From Kitasatospora griseola (GTDB taxonomy: Bacteria; Actinomycetota; Actinomycetes; Streptomycetales; Streptomycetaceae), in the NCBI RefSeq assembly GCF_014648555.1, contig NZ_BMRI01000034.1, positions 47,782 to 83,440 on the forward strand: a DNA stretch of 35,659 nt, given 5' to 3'. Positions 1 through 7,364 of this stretch are shown in pieces. The notes under the pieces were generated by a model. That model saw nothing but the letters and a program-made list of their open reading frames with translations. It made no database searches and was not told the origin of the DNA. A program made the position numbers and the translations under genes. Position 1 is the first letter of the stretch. The number at the start of each line of letters is the position of its first letter.

Positions 1-22
1 CGGTCTCGTTACGGAAGGTCAT
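1..22 (-). CDS. 5' end of an unidentified gene (first 7 codons)
   Basis: An ATG on the minus strand at 20-22 is preceded by a GAGAGG ribosome-binding sequence about 8 nt upstream, and the frame (Met-Thr-Phe-Arg-Asn-Glu-Thr) runs off the left edge. Only the start is visible, so no product can be named. It is divergent from the gene starting at 644, so the roughly 620 bp between them should carry promoters for both. Confidence 0.5.
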
Positions 23-643
23 GAGATTCCTCTCGACATCCCCGGGATGGGCAGGCGGAACCAGGCCCTGTGCAGGGCCGTGTTCGCTCGCCAAGTCCGG
101 TGGGCGGCCGTGCACGTGTCGGACGTGCCGCTGCCGCCCCGGCCACCTGTCCGCATCCCCGGCGGCGGCTGGCTGCCGTCGCGCCGGTGGCGCAGGGTCC
201 GGATCCGGGGTGAGCCGGGCGGACCGTGCGTCGGGGGTGAACCCGGGAGGTGCTCGTTGCACCGGCCATGAACCTACGAAGCCGGTGCGCGGGCCGCCAA
301 ACGTTTTCGGGTTTTCCCAGGTCAACGAAGGGTTACCGGCGGTATCGATCAAGTAAGCGAAGGATAAATGTCTCTTTTGTCCGCTTTTCCCAGGATCGAT
401 CCATACGTGAATATGGTCCCGGTCACAGTTTGGCCGGTGTGAGGTCGGGCACAGCGTCGACAGATAGCGACGCCCCGCGCACACAGGGCAGTCAGAAGCC
501 GCGCAAATCCCGTCGTCCGACCGCCGACCCGTGACCCCAGCCACAACCCCCCGTTGGTAATGGCGGTCGGCGCGCCCCGCGCCGCGCACCCGGAGAGTCC
601 CGCCGGGCGCATCCAGATCGTCAGGGCGAAACGAGGAGTCTTT
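23..643. promoter_or_regulatory. divergent intergenic control region with AT-rich core
   Basis: No convincing long gene is present. The stretch from about 298 to 430 is clearly more AT-rich than the rest of the window, as expected for promoters of the two divergent genes. The 10-mer TTTTCCCAGG occurs twice, at 312-321 and 385-394. I could not assign a confident -10/-35 pair. A possible 24-codon small ORF lies at 368-442 and is listed separately. The flanks (23-297 and 443-643) are ordinary GC-rich sequence in which I see nothing further. Confidence 0.4.
368..442 (+). CDS. possible 24-codon small ORF in the leader region
   Basis: An ATG at 368 is preceded by GAAGGA (359-364) with a short 3-nt gap. 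It opens 24 codons, starting Met-Ser-Leu-Leu-Ser-Ala-Phe-Pro and ending Thr-Val-Trp-Pro-Val before TGA at 440-442. Codon use (TCT, CTT, TTG, CCA, ACA, GTT) is unlike the GC-ending codons of neighbouring genes. This suggests either a chance ORF inside an AT-rich promoter or a specialised leader peptide. It ends about 200 nt before the GTG start at 644. No function is inferred. Confidence 0.2.
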   Translation: MSLLSAFPRIDPYVNMVPVTVWPV

Positions 644-1534
644 GTGCCGCGCATGCTTGAGGTGAGCGAGGACGTACGCGCCGAAATCGGCGACGACGAG
701 GCCGACAGCCTGCTGGCGGGAGCCCACGCCCCGGACTCGTACGACTGCACCTCGTGCCGACAACCGGGCGACTCGCTGCGCGAACGCACCAGCACGGTGC
801 TGTTCGTCGGTGAGGAGACCGCGGTGCTGGCCTTCGCGCACGCCCGCTGCATCCCGTCCCAGGTGGTGCCGGTGGACGAGCAGCAGCTGCGCGGCGCCGT
901 CGCCTCGATCAGCCAGGGCGGCGCCGCCACCGTCCCCGAGCCGGCGATCCCCGTCCAGGCCGCACCCGCCACCGCCCCGGCCCCCCAGGTCCCCCAGGTC
1001 TCCCCCGCCGCCCTGGTGACGATCCCGGAGCCGATCAACCCCTCGCCGCCCGGTCGGCCGCAGCCCGCCGTGCTCGGTGTGACCTGCGGCATCGTGCTGT
1101 GCGGCGACACCCAGCACGCCGCGCTGGTGATCGAGCCGACCGGACCGGTCGGGCGGCCGGGCAGTTCGAGCGGCCAGGACGAGTTCCTGTCGCTGCTGAC
1201 CGAGCACGGCTTCCAGCTGGTCCAGGACGTCAACCGGGCGCCCGCCCGGCCGCGGGCCGGCTGGTCGGTGCTGATGGCGATGGGGCAGCTGCACGCGATC
1301 CTGCAGCCCTCGGCGACCGGCGGCTCGGCCGCCTGGTGGCAGGCCCACCAGGCGCTGCAGGTCACCCCGGCGTGGCGGGCGGCGGCGGCCCGCAAGTCCG
1401 AGGTGATCATGTTCGCGGTGCCGGCCGGCGCGGTCGGCCGCCAGCCCCGCGAGGACCTGCTGCGGGTGGCCCTGGACCGGGCCGCCGCCCGCGGCGTGCT
1501 GGCGGCGGGCACGCTGCCGCTGGCCGGCACCTGA
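644..1534 (+). CDS. hypothetical protein with CxxC...HxxC motif and Pro/Ala-rich linker
   Basis: About 296 aa, not assigned to a family. The GTG at 644 is chosen because CGAGGAG lies about 6 nt upstream; the frame stays open farther upstream but without a good ribosome-binding site. The N-terminal part (to about residue 85) contains CTSC and later HARC, a spacing that could bind zinc. A Pro/Ala/Val-rich linker follows, then a C-terminal domain from about residue 140 (starting VLGVTCGIVLCGD) that looks folded, with Trp-containing segments and an Arg/Ala-rich end. There is no signal peptide or membrane segment, so it is probably cytoplasmic. The next gene starts 14 nt downstream on the same strand, so the two probably form an operon. 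Confidence 0.75.
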   Translation: MPRMLEVSEDVRAEIGDDEADSLLAGAHAPDSYDCTSCRQPGDSLRERTSTVLFVGEETAVLAFAHARCIPSQVVPVDEQQLRGAVASISQGGAATVPEPAIPVQAAPATAPAPQVPQVSPAALVTIPEPINPSPPGRPQPAVLGVTCGIVLCGDTQHAALVIEPTGPVGRPGSSSGQDEFLSLLTEHGFQLVQDVNRAPARPRAGWSVLMAMGQLHAILQPSATGGSAAWWQAHQALQVTPAWRAAAARKSEVIMFAVPAGAVGRQPREDLLRVALDRAAARGVLAAGTLPLAGT

Positions 1535-1548
1535 GCGGGGGCGCGCCG

Positions 1549-2196
1549 ATGACCGACCCCGTGAACGACCCGGCCGTCACCGGCTCGTCCGACACCTCGT
1601 CAACCACGGCCCTCCGGAAGGAGGTTGACGGGGCCTGGCGCGGCGGTCCGGCGATAGGACTGGGGGCGGCGCCCCCGCATCCCAAGCCGGTCTCGCTCGT
1701 TGGCTCCTACGTGTACAGCTACGACCTCGCCTCCCCCGGCCGTCCCTCCGCGCCCGCCGGCCGGTCGATCCCGAGCATGCGCCCGTCGTACGACGCGGAG
1801 CACCCGGTGTCGGCCACCCCGATCTACGACTCGCTGTACTCCGAGTACCGGCGGATGTTCCGGGCGCTGCCGGGCGACCGCTCCGGCGAGGAGGGGCTGA
1901 GGTTCACCGGCTTCGCGGTCCGCGAGCAGCAGCCGCGCGAGGTGGCGGCCGAGCGGCGCGAGCAGCCCGGGTACCCGCAGCACCAGTCCTTCGAGGCGTA
2001 CGCCGGGCAGGCCGGGGGCGCGCCGCAGTTCGTCCCCACGCCGGGGTCCGCCGCGCAGGCCAACGGCCAGGGCTGGGTGGCGTCCGGCTACCTCGGCCCG
2101 CCCCAGCAGGCCGCCGGGCCCGCCCCGTCCGCTGCGGGCCCGGCGGGCGGGCGGCACCGCTCGGTGCTGTCGCTGCCGCCGGGCCGGGACGCCTGA
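1549..2196 (+). CDS. hypothetical protein, mostly disordered, with a conserved-looking Tyr-rich core
   Basis: 215 aa. The ATG at 1549 is preceded by GCGGGGG at a good distance. The protein is rich in Pro, Gly, Ala and Ser and probably disordered at both ends. The centre (about residues 50-115) is less repetitive and Tyr/Arg-rich, with TPIYDSLYSEYRRMF followed by RALPGDRSGEE; it looks like a constrained core or binding motif. The last residues (HRSVLSLPPGRDA) may be a short C-terminal motif. It lies 14 nt behind the CxxC protein gene, so the two are probably co-transcribed. I do not recognise a characterised family. A strong hairpin follows at once and probably ends the transcript. Confidence 0.7.
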   Translation: MTDPVNDPAVTGSSDTSSTTALRKEVDGAWRGGPAIGLGAAPPHPKPVSLVGSYVYSYDLASPGRPSAPAGRSIPSMRPSYDAEHPVSATPIYDSLYSEYRRMFRALPGDRSGEEGLRFTGFAVREQQPREVAAERREQPGYPQHQSFEAYAGQAGGAPQFVPTPGSAAQANGQGWVASGYLGPPQQAAGPAPSAAGPAGGRHRSVLSLPPGRDA

Positions 2197-2207
2197 CCGG
2201 TCCGCAG

Positions 2208-2255
2208 ACGGCTATGGGCCGCGCACACCCTCCGGTGTCCGCGGCCCACAGCCGT
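2208..2255. terminator. bidirectional hairpin between convergent genes
   Basis: A 48-nt near-perfect inverted repeat. The outer arms 2208-2213/2250-2255 and main arms 2215-2223/2240-2248 are interrupted only by single mismatches, and an inner stem 2225-2229/2234-2238 closes on a 4-nt loop. It sits between the stop of the 1549 gene and the stop of der, so it can terminate both converging transcripts. There is no long T-run, as is common for terminators in GC-rich actinobacteria. Confidence 0.85.
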
Positions 2256-2268
2256 CCTACGTCTCCTA

Positions 2269-3720
2269 CTACTTCTTCTTGCGCTTCTCGCGCACCCGGA
2301 CCGAGATCGAGATCGGGGTCCCCTCGAAGCCGAACTCCTCGCGCAGGCGGCGCTCGATGAAGCGGCGGTAGCCGGCCTCCAGGAAGCCGGACGCGAACAG
2401 CACGAACCGCGGCGGGCGGGTGCCCGCCTGGGTGCCGAACAGGACGCGCGGCTGCTTGCCGCCGCGGATCGGGTGCGGGTGCGAGGCGACCAGTTCGCCG
2501 AGGAAGGCGTTCAGGCGGGCGGTGGGGATGCGGGTCTCCCAGCCGGCCAGCGCGGTCTCGATCGCCGGGACGAGCTTCTCCATGTGGCGTCCGGTCTTCG
2601 CCGAGACGTTCACCCGGGGCGCCCACTGGACCTGCACCAGGTCGCGCTCGATCTCGCGCTCCAGGTAGAACCGGCGCTCCTCGTCGAGCTGGTCCCACTT
2701 GTTGTAGGCGATGACGACGGCGCGCCCGGCCTCGACGGCCATCGAGATGATCCGGGTGTCCTGCTCGGCGAGGGTCTCGCTGGCGTCGACCAGAACGACC
2801 GCGACCTCGGCCTTGTCCAGCGCGGCGGAAGTCCGCAGCGAGGCGTAGAAGTCCGCGCCGGAGGTCAGGTGGACCCGGCGGCGGATACCGGCGGTGTCGA
2901 TGAACTTCCAGGTCTTGCCGCCGAGTTCGATCATCTCGTCGACCGGGTCACGGGTGGTGCCGGCCAGCTCGTTGACGACCACGCGGTCCTCGCCGGCGAC
3001 CTTGTTCAGCAGGCTGGACTTGCCGACGTTCGGACGGCCGATCAGCGCGACGCGGCGCGGGCCGCCGGGGACCAGGCCGTCGCCGAACAGCTGCGGCGGG
3101 GCCTCCGGGAGCACCTTCAGCACGGCGTCCAGCAGGTCGCCGGAGCCGCGGCCGTGCAGCGCGGAGACGGGGTACGGCTCGCCCAGGCCCAGCGACCACA
3201 GGTACGCGGCCTCGGCCTCGGTGGACGGGCCGTCGACCTTGTTGGCGCACAGCACCACCGGCTTGCCGGCCCGGCGGATCAGCCGGACCAGCGCGTCGTC
3301 GGTGTCGGTGGCGCCGACCGTGGCGTCCACCACGAACAGCACCGCGTCGGCCTGCTCGATGCCGAGCTCGGCCTGCGCGGCGACCATCGCGTCGAGGCCG
3401 AGGACGTCGATCTCCCAGCCGCCGGTGTCCAGCACCTTGAAGCGGCGGCCGGCCCACATCGCCTCGTAGCTGACCCGGTCACGGGTCACGCCGGGACGGT
3501 CCTCGACGACCGCCTCGCGGCGGCCGATGATGCGGTTGACCAGGGTGGACTTGCCGACGTTCGGGCGGCCGACGATCGCCAGCACCGGCATCGGGCCGTG
3601 GCCGTCCAGGTCGGCGTCGACCTCGGAGGCGTCGAAGCCCTCCTCGGCGGCCAGCGCCATGAACTCGGCGTACTCGGCGTCGCCGAGCTCGCCGTGCTGG
3701 GCGGTCGTGTCGTTGCTCAT
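2269..3720 (-). CDS. der: ribosome-associated GTPase Der (EngA)
   Basis: 483 aa, with the two tandem GTPase domains that define Der, an essential factor in 50S ribosomal subunit maturation. The first P-loop (GRPNVGKST) is near residues 51-59, followed by GVTRDR, DTGGW and NKVD. The second (GRPNVGKSS) is near 228-236, followed by TTRD, DTAGI and NKWD. A C-terminal KH-like domain follows, ending in the basic tail KRKKK. An acidic extension of about 45 residues precedes the first domain. The ATG at 3720 has GGAAG about 8 nt upstream. It lies about 115 nt downstream of cmk on the same strand, the usual cmk-der neighbourhood in actinobacteria. Confidence 0.97.
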   Translation of the reverse strand: MSNDTTAQHGELGDAEYAEFMALAAEEGFDASEVDADLDGHGPMPVLAIVGRPNVGKSTLVNRIIGRREAVVEDRPGVTRDRVSYEAMWAGRRFKVLDTGGWEIDVLGLDAMVAAQAELGIEQADAVLFVVDATVGATDTDDALVRLIRRAGKPVVLCANKVDGPSTEAEAAYLWSLGLGEPYPVSALHGRGSGDLLDAVLKVLPEAPPQLFGDGLVPGGPRRVALIGRPNVGKSSLLNKVAGEDRVVVNELAGTTRDPVDEMIELGGKTWKFIDTAGIRRRVHLTSGADFYASLRTSAALDKAEVAVVLVDASETLAEQDTRIISMAVEAGRAVVIAYNKWDQLDEERRFYLEREIERDLVQVQWAPRVNVSAKTGRHMEKLVPAIETALAGWETRIPTARLNAFLGELVASHPHPIRGGKQPRVLFGTQAGTRPPRFVLFASGFLEAGYRRFIERRLREEFGFEGTPISISVRVREKRKKK

Positions 3721-3836
3721 GCTCTGTCTTCCATTTCCCGGCCCGGCCCTTCCCAGGGGCGGACCGTGCGTACCTGCCCGCGGGCAGCGCGAACCGCGCG
3801 GATCTCGCGCGGTCGGATCGTTCGGGGGGTCTGGGG

Positions 3837-4553
3837 TCAGGCGGCGGTCAGGCCGGCCCGGTCCTCGACCAGGGCGGTGATCGTGCCGATCACCTGGTCG
3901 AGGGTGAGTTCACTGGTGTCGACCAGCTCGGCGTCCGCGGCCCGGGTCAGCGGGGCGGTCTCGCGGGAGGAGTCGGCGGCGTCCCGGCGGGCCAGGTCGG
4001 CGGCCATCGCGGTGATCGTCGCCTCGTCCAGGCCCTTGGCGCGCAGCTCGGCGGCCCGCCGCTCGGAACGGGCCTGCTCGGACGCGGTCAGGAAGACCTT
4101 CACGGTGGCGTCCGGGAACACCACGCTGCCCATGTCACGGCCCTCGGCGACGATGCCGCGGGCGGCGTGCAAGGCGCAGCCGCGCTGCAGCTCCACCAGC
4201 CGGGCCCGCACCGCGGGAACCGCGGCCACCGCGCTGACCTTGGCGGTCACCTCGGGGCCGCGGATCGGGCCGGACACGTCCTGGCCGTCCACGGTTATGG
4301 TCGGCCCGGCGGCGTCGGTGCCGGAGACGATGACGGGCTTGGTGCACGCGATCGCCACCGCCTCCGGGTCGTCCACGTCCACGTCGTTGGCGAGCATCCA
4401 CCAGGTCATCGCCCGGTACATCGCGCCGGTGTCCAGGAAGCTCAGGCCCAGCCGCGCGGCCACTGCCCGCGACACCGTCGACTTCCCGGATCCCGAAGGC
4501 CCGTCGATGGCGACGACGACCGGGCTGTTCGACGCTCGGTCGACACTGTCCAC
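3837..4553 (-). CDS. cmk: cytidylate kinase
   Basis: 238 aa, full length for the family. It phosphorylates CMP and dCMP with ATP in the cytoplasm. The P-loop DGPSGSGKST lies near residue 18, followed by DTGAMYRA, which contributes to CMP binding, and EGRDMGSVVFPDA, the conserved substrate-site segment. An Arg-rich lid (SERRAAELRAKG) comes later. The start is a GTG at 4553 with GAGAGAGG a few bases upstream. It sits between the DUF899 gene and der. In Streptomyces, as I recall, cmk normally follows tyrA directly, so the DUF899 gene looks like an insertion here. Confidence 0.96.
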   Translation of the reverse strand: MDSVDRASNSPVVVAIDGPSGSGKSTVSRAVAARLGLSFLDTGAMYRAMTWWMLANDVDVDDPEAVAIACTKPVIVSGTDAAGPTITVDGQDVSGPIRGPEVTAKVSAVAAVPAVRARLVELQRGCALHAARGIVAEGRDMGSVVFPDATVKVFLTASEQARSERRAAELRAKGLDEATITAMAADLARRDAADSSRETAPLTRAADAELVDTSELTLDQVIGTITALVEDRAGLTAA

Positions 4554-4637
4554 GGGGCGAACCTCTCTCTCACGGCACCAGAACTCACCTCAAGGTTAAT
4601 GGACTCCCGCCGTGCCCCGTCCCGGCCCCGCACGTGG

Positions 4638-5429
4638 TCAGTGGCAGTGGCCGCCCCTCCCGAGGGTCTCCACCGGCGACGCCCCCGGCCGGGTCCACTG
4701 CGGCACCGGCCGGCCGGTCGGCCCCCAGGTCGCCACGCCGTCGGCGTCCGTCCGCCAGAACCAGCCGATCGGCGCGCCGTGCCCGCCCACCGGCGACCCC
4801 GCGTCCGGCACCTCCGGCCAGCCCTCCGGAACGTCCTCCCAGCCCTCCCGGCGGCCGTACGGCGTCATGTCGAGCAGCGCCAGCGAACTGTTGATCCGCT
4901 CCGTGCCGCGACCGGTGGTGCTGTACGTGAGGAACACCCGGTCGCCGTCCCGCAGGAAGCACATCAGCCGGCCCATGTCACCGCCGATCGGCGCGGGCGC
5001 GTCACGCACCGAGAACCAGGGCTGGGTGTACTCCATGAACTCCACGTACGGAGCGACCTCCGCCCACGGGCCGCTGGTCACCACCGCGAACGAGACGCCC
5101 CGGGCATTCAGGTACGCGGAGTCCCCCAGGTGCCACGCCACCATCGTGCAGCCCTCGCACTGCCCCTGGAACGGCACCCCGTCCCACCACATGTGCTGGT
5201 ACACGACCAGCTCGTCCCGCCCCTCGAACAACTCCCGGAACGCCACCGCCCCGCCGGCCCCCACGACGACGGCCGCCCCGTCCACCTCCACCATCGGCAG
5301 CCTCCTGCGAGCCGCCGCCAACGCATCCCCCTCCCGGGTGTGCGCCTTCTCCCGCACCAGCACCTCCCGCCGAGCCGCCTCCCACACCTCCATGCCCACG
5401 ACCACCGGCCGCCCACCAGTCCCACTCAC
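4638..5429 (-). CDS. DUF899 family thioredoxin-like protein
   Basis: About 263 aa. The C-terminal 200 residues carry DUF899 hallmarks: HMWWDGVPFQGQCEGCTMVAWHL, then LNARGVSFAVVTSGP, and a later QPWFSVRD segment. DUF899 proteins have a thioredoxin-like fold. Here the active-site-like cysteines read QCEGC, so a redox role is possible but unproven. I chose the GTG at 5429 because GGAGG (5437-5441) lies 7 nt upstream; GTG 5432 and ATG 5393 are alternatives. The frame stays open to 5813, but that part is repeat DNA with no protein-like composition. It lies between tyrA and cmk, and its upstream region is the decayed array. Confidence 0.85.
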   Translation of the reverse strand: MSGTGGRPVVVGMEVWEAARREVLVREKAHTREGDALAAARRRLPMVEVDGAAVVVGAGGAVAFRELFEGRDELVVYQHMWWDGVPFQGQCEGCTMVAWHLGDSAYLNARGVSFAVVTSGPWAEVAPYVEFMEYTQPWFSVRDAPAPIGGDMGRLMCFLRDGDRVFLTYSTTGRGTERINSSLALLDMTPYGRREGWEDVPEGWPEVPDAGSPVGGHGAPIGWFWRTDADGVATWGPTGRPVPQWTRPGASPVETLGRGGHCH

Positions 5430-5504
5430 CACAAGCCCTCCGTCCGCCCACCGAAAGGACGCCCCACCGACGCCCACCCGTACAGACGACCCCCACCCCC
5501 GAAA

Positions 5505-6171
5505 CTCATCGGCCCCCACCCGACAAGTTCCCGCCTCCCCCACGAACCGGAGAACCCCGCCGACCCCGGACACGCAACCCCCGCCACCGGAGTGCGGACC
5601 GCAGGTCCCCGCCCCGGCTGCCCCACCGAAGCGGAATCCTCCCGCCAACCCCGGGGCATCCAAGCCCCACGAACCGGAGAACCTCCCGGCCCCAGCCGCA
5701 GCCCCGCCACCAAGGCCCACACGACTGCCGGCCTGCTCACCCCCAAACCCCGCGCAGCGGAATCCCACCCGCCCATGCCATGCGCAGCGAAGAACCCCTT
5801 CGGCCGCGGACACCCCTGCCCACGCTCACGCGGCCTCGCCACCGGCGTTCGCACGACCGCCCCCGAACCCAGTCCTCAAGCCCGCGCAGCGGAGTGGGCC
5901 CCACGGCCCTACCTCGAATCCGCAGCCCAAGCCCCGCGCAGCGGGAATCCCCGTCGGCCGCAGCCCCGCCACCAAGGCCCGCACGACCGCCGGCCCCCTC
6001 AAACCCCTCCCCCAAACCCCGCACAGCGGGACCCCCTTACTCAACCGGGGCTCCCGCCACCCTTCCTCAAGCCCCCCGCCCACGCCCCGCGCAGCGGGAA
6101 AACCCCCGTCAGTCGCGAACCCCCCACCCGCGCTCCCGCAACCCCGCCACCAAGGCCCGCACGACCGCCGG
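5505..6171. repeat. decayed tandem array of about 130-bp units derived from the 3' end of tyrA
   Basis: On the minus strand each unit begins with a copy of the segment encoding PAVVRALVAGL of TyrA and continues with one or two small hairpin elements (CCCGCTGCGCGGG type). The true tyrA copy is at 6142-6171. Near-identical 30-nt copies are at 5964-5993 and 5702-5731, with degraded copies near 5834-5863 and 5575-5605. Hairpin elements occur at 6086-6098, 6018-6030, 5933-5945, 5881-5893 and 5749-5760, with a broken one at 5781-5790. A second repeated segment (ACGAACCGGAGAAC core) occurs at 5538-5555 and 5664-5681, 126 bp apart. Spacing between successive units is about 126-132 bp, except 178 bp for the first. 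No gene is supported inside. Confidence 0.8.
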
Positions 6172-7194
6172 GGCGACGGCCAGTTGGACGTGGCCGACCT
6201 GTTGGCCGGTGGAGTGCTCGATGGTGACGTCTTCGATGTTGACGCCGAGGGCACCGACTTCGCCGAAGAGGCGGCCGAGTTCGCCGGGCTGGTCGCCGAG
6301 GACGACGGTGACGGTCTCGTAGCGGGTGGGCGGCGCGCCGTGCTTGCCGGGGATGCGGGCCTGGCCGGTGTTGCCGCGGCGCATGACGGCTTCGATGCCG
6401 GCGGCGCCTTCGCGGCGTTCGGTCTCGTCGGTGCCCTGGAGGGCCCGGAGCGCGGTGACGGTCTCGGCGAGGTCGGTCGCGAGGTCGTCGAGGATGTCGG
6501 CGACGACGCCCGCGTTGGCGGAGAGGATGTCGATCCACATCGCGGGGTTGGAGGCCGCGATCCGCGTGACGTCCCGCACGCCCTGCCCGGACAGCCGCAC
6601 CGCCGTCTCCTCGGCGTGCTCCAACCGGGCCGCGACCAGCGAGGACAGCAGTTGCGGTGCGTGCGAGACCAGCGCGACCGCCCGGTCGTGGTCGGCGGCG
6701 TCCATGACGATCGGCATCGCCCCGCACAGTGCGACGAGTTCGAGGGCGGCGTTGAGCGTCTCGGTGTCGGTGTCGGCGGTGGGCGTGAGCACCCAGGGCC
6801 GGCCCTCGAAGAGGTCGGCGGTGGCGGCGAGCGGCCCGGAGCGTTCGCGGCCGGCCATCGGGTGGGAGCCGATGTAGTGGACGGTGTCGAGGCCGAGTGC
6901 GGTGATCTCGCCGCGCGGCCCGGCCTTGACGCTGGCGACGTCGGTGTAGCAGCGGGCGAGGCCGCGCCGCTGGCAGTCCGCGAGGACCTTGCCGATGAGG
7001 GCGGGCGGCACCGCGATGATCGCCAGGTCGACGGGCCCGTCGGGGAGTTCGGTGGTGCCGGCGCCGAGCGAGGCGGCCGTGCGGGCGGCGTCCTGGTCGG
7101 CGTCCTCCAGGTAGACGCTTATGCCGCGGCGGGTGAGGGCGAGCGCGGCGGAGGTGCCGATGAGTCCGGTGCCGATGACGGCGGCTGTGCGCAT
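6109..7194 (-). CDS. tyrA: prephenate dehydrogenase with C-terminal ACT domain
   Basis: 361 aa. It oxidises prephenate to 4-hydroxyphenylpyruvate with NAD(P) for tyrosine synthesis. The dinucleotide-binding motif VIGTGLIGTSAA is at the extreme N terminus. The family segments HYIGSHPMAGRERSGP and DHDRAVALVSHAPQ carry the substrate and catalytic His residues. From about residue 290, RYETVTVVLGDQPGELGRL and the following stretch form an ACT domain, suggesting feedback control by an amino acid. The ATG at 7194 has GAGG about 7 nt upstream; the open frame farther upstream is antisense to the DUF4139 genes and is not coding. Its 3' end is copied in the array that follows. Confidence 0.95.
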   Translation of the reverse strand: MRTAAVIGTGLIGTSAALALTRRGISVYLEDADQDAARTAASLGAGTTELPDGPVDLAIIAVPPALIGKVLADCQRRGLARCYTDVASVKAGPRGEITALGLDTVHYIGSHPMAGRERSGPLAATADLFEGRPWVLTPTADTDTETLNAALELVALCGAMPIVMDAADHDRAVALVSHAPQLLSSLVAARLEHAEETAVRLSGQGVRDVTRIAASNPAMWIDILSANAGVVADILDDLATDLAETVTALRALQGTDETERREGAAGIEAVMRRGNTGQARIPGKHGAPPTRYETVTVVLGDQPGELGRLFGEVGALGVNIEDVTIEHSTGQQVGHVQLAVAPAVVRALVAGLRERGWGVRD

Positions 7195-7364
7195 GGCGGG
7201 TCCTCGTCCTACTGGTCGCGGTGCTGGTCGGGCCATTGTCCCGCACGGCCCGGCGGGAGGGCGCGGTTGGCCGACGCGCAGGGGAAATCCGGGTGGTGTG
7301 ACGGCGGTTGGGTGCAGACTGGGCGCCCGGGTCCGGGGTTCGGGCCGGTGGCGAAGGGGGCGAG

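Noticed and set aside
2473..4599. Long plus-strand ORF of about 700 codons
   Set aside because: It runs antisense to der and cmk, has Gly/Asp/Arg-biased shadow composition and no ribosome-binding site.
5430..5813. N-terminal extension of the DUF899 protein
   Set aside because: The frame is open only because it crosses the repeat array. A good ribosome-binding site marks the start at 5429.
5505..6171. CRISPR array
   Set aside because: Repeat units are about 130 bp and degenerate, have no uniform repeat-spacer structure and no cas genes nearby.
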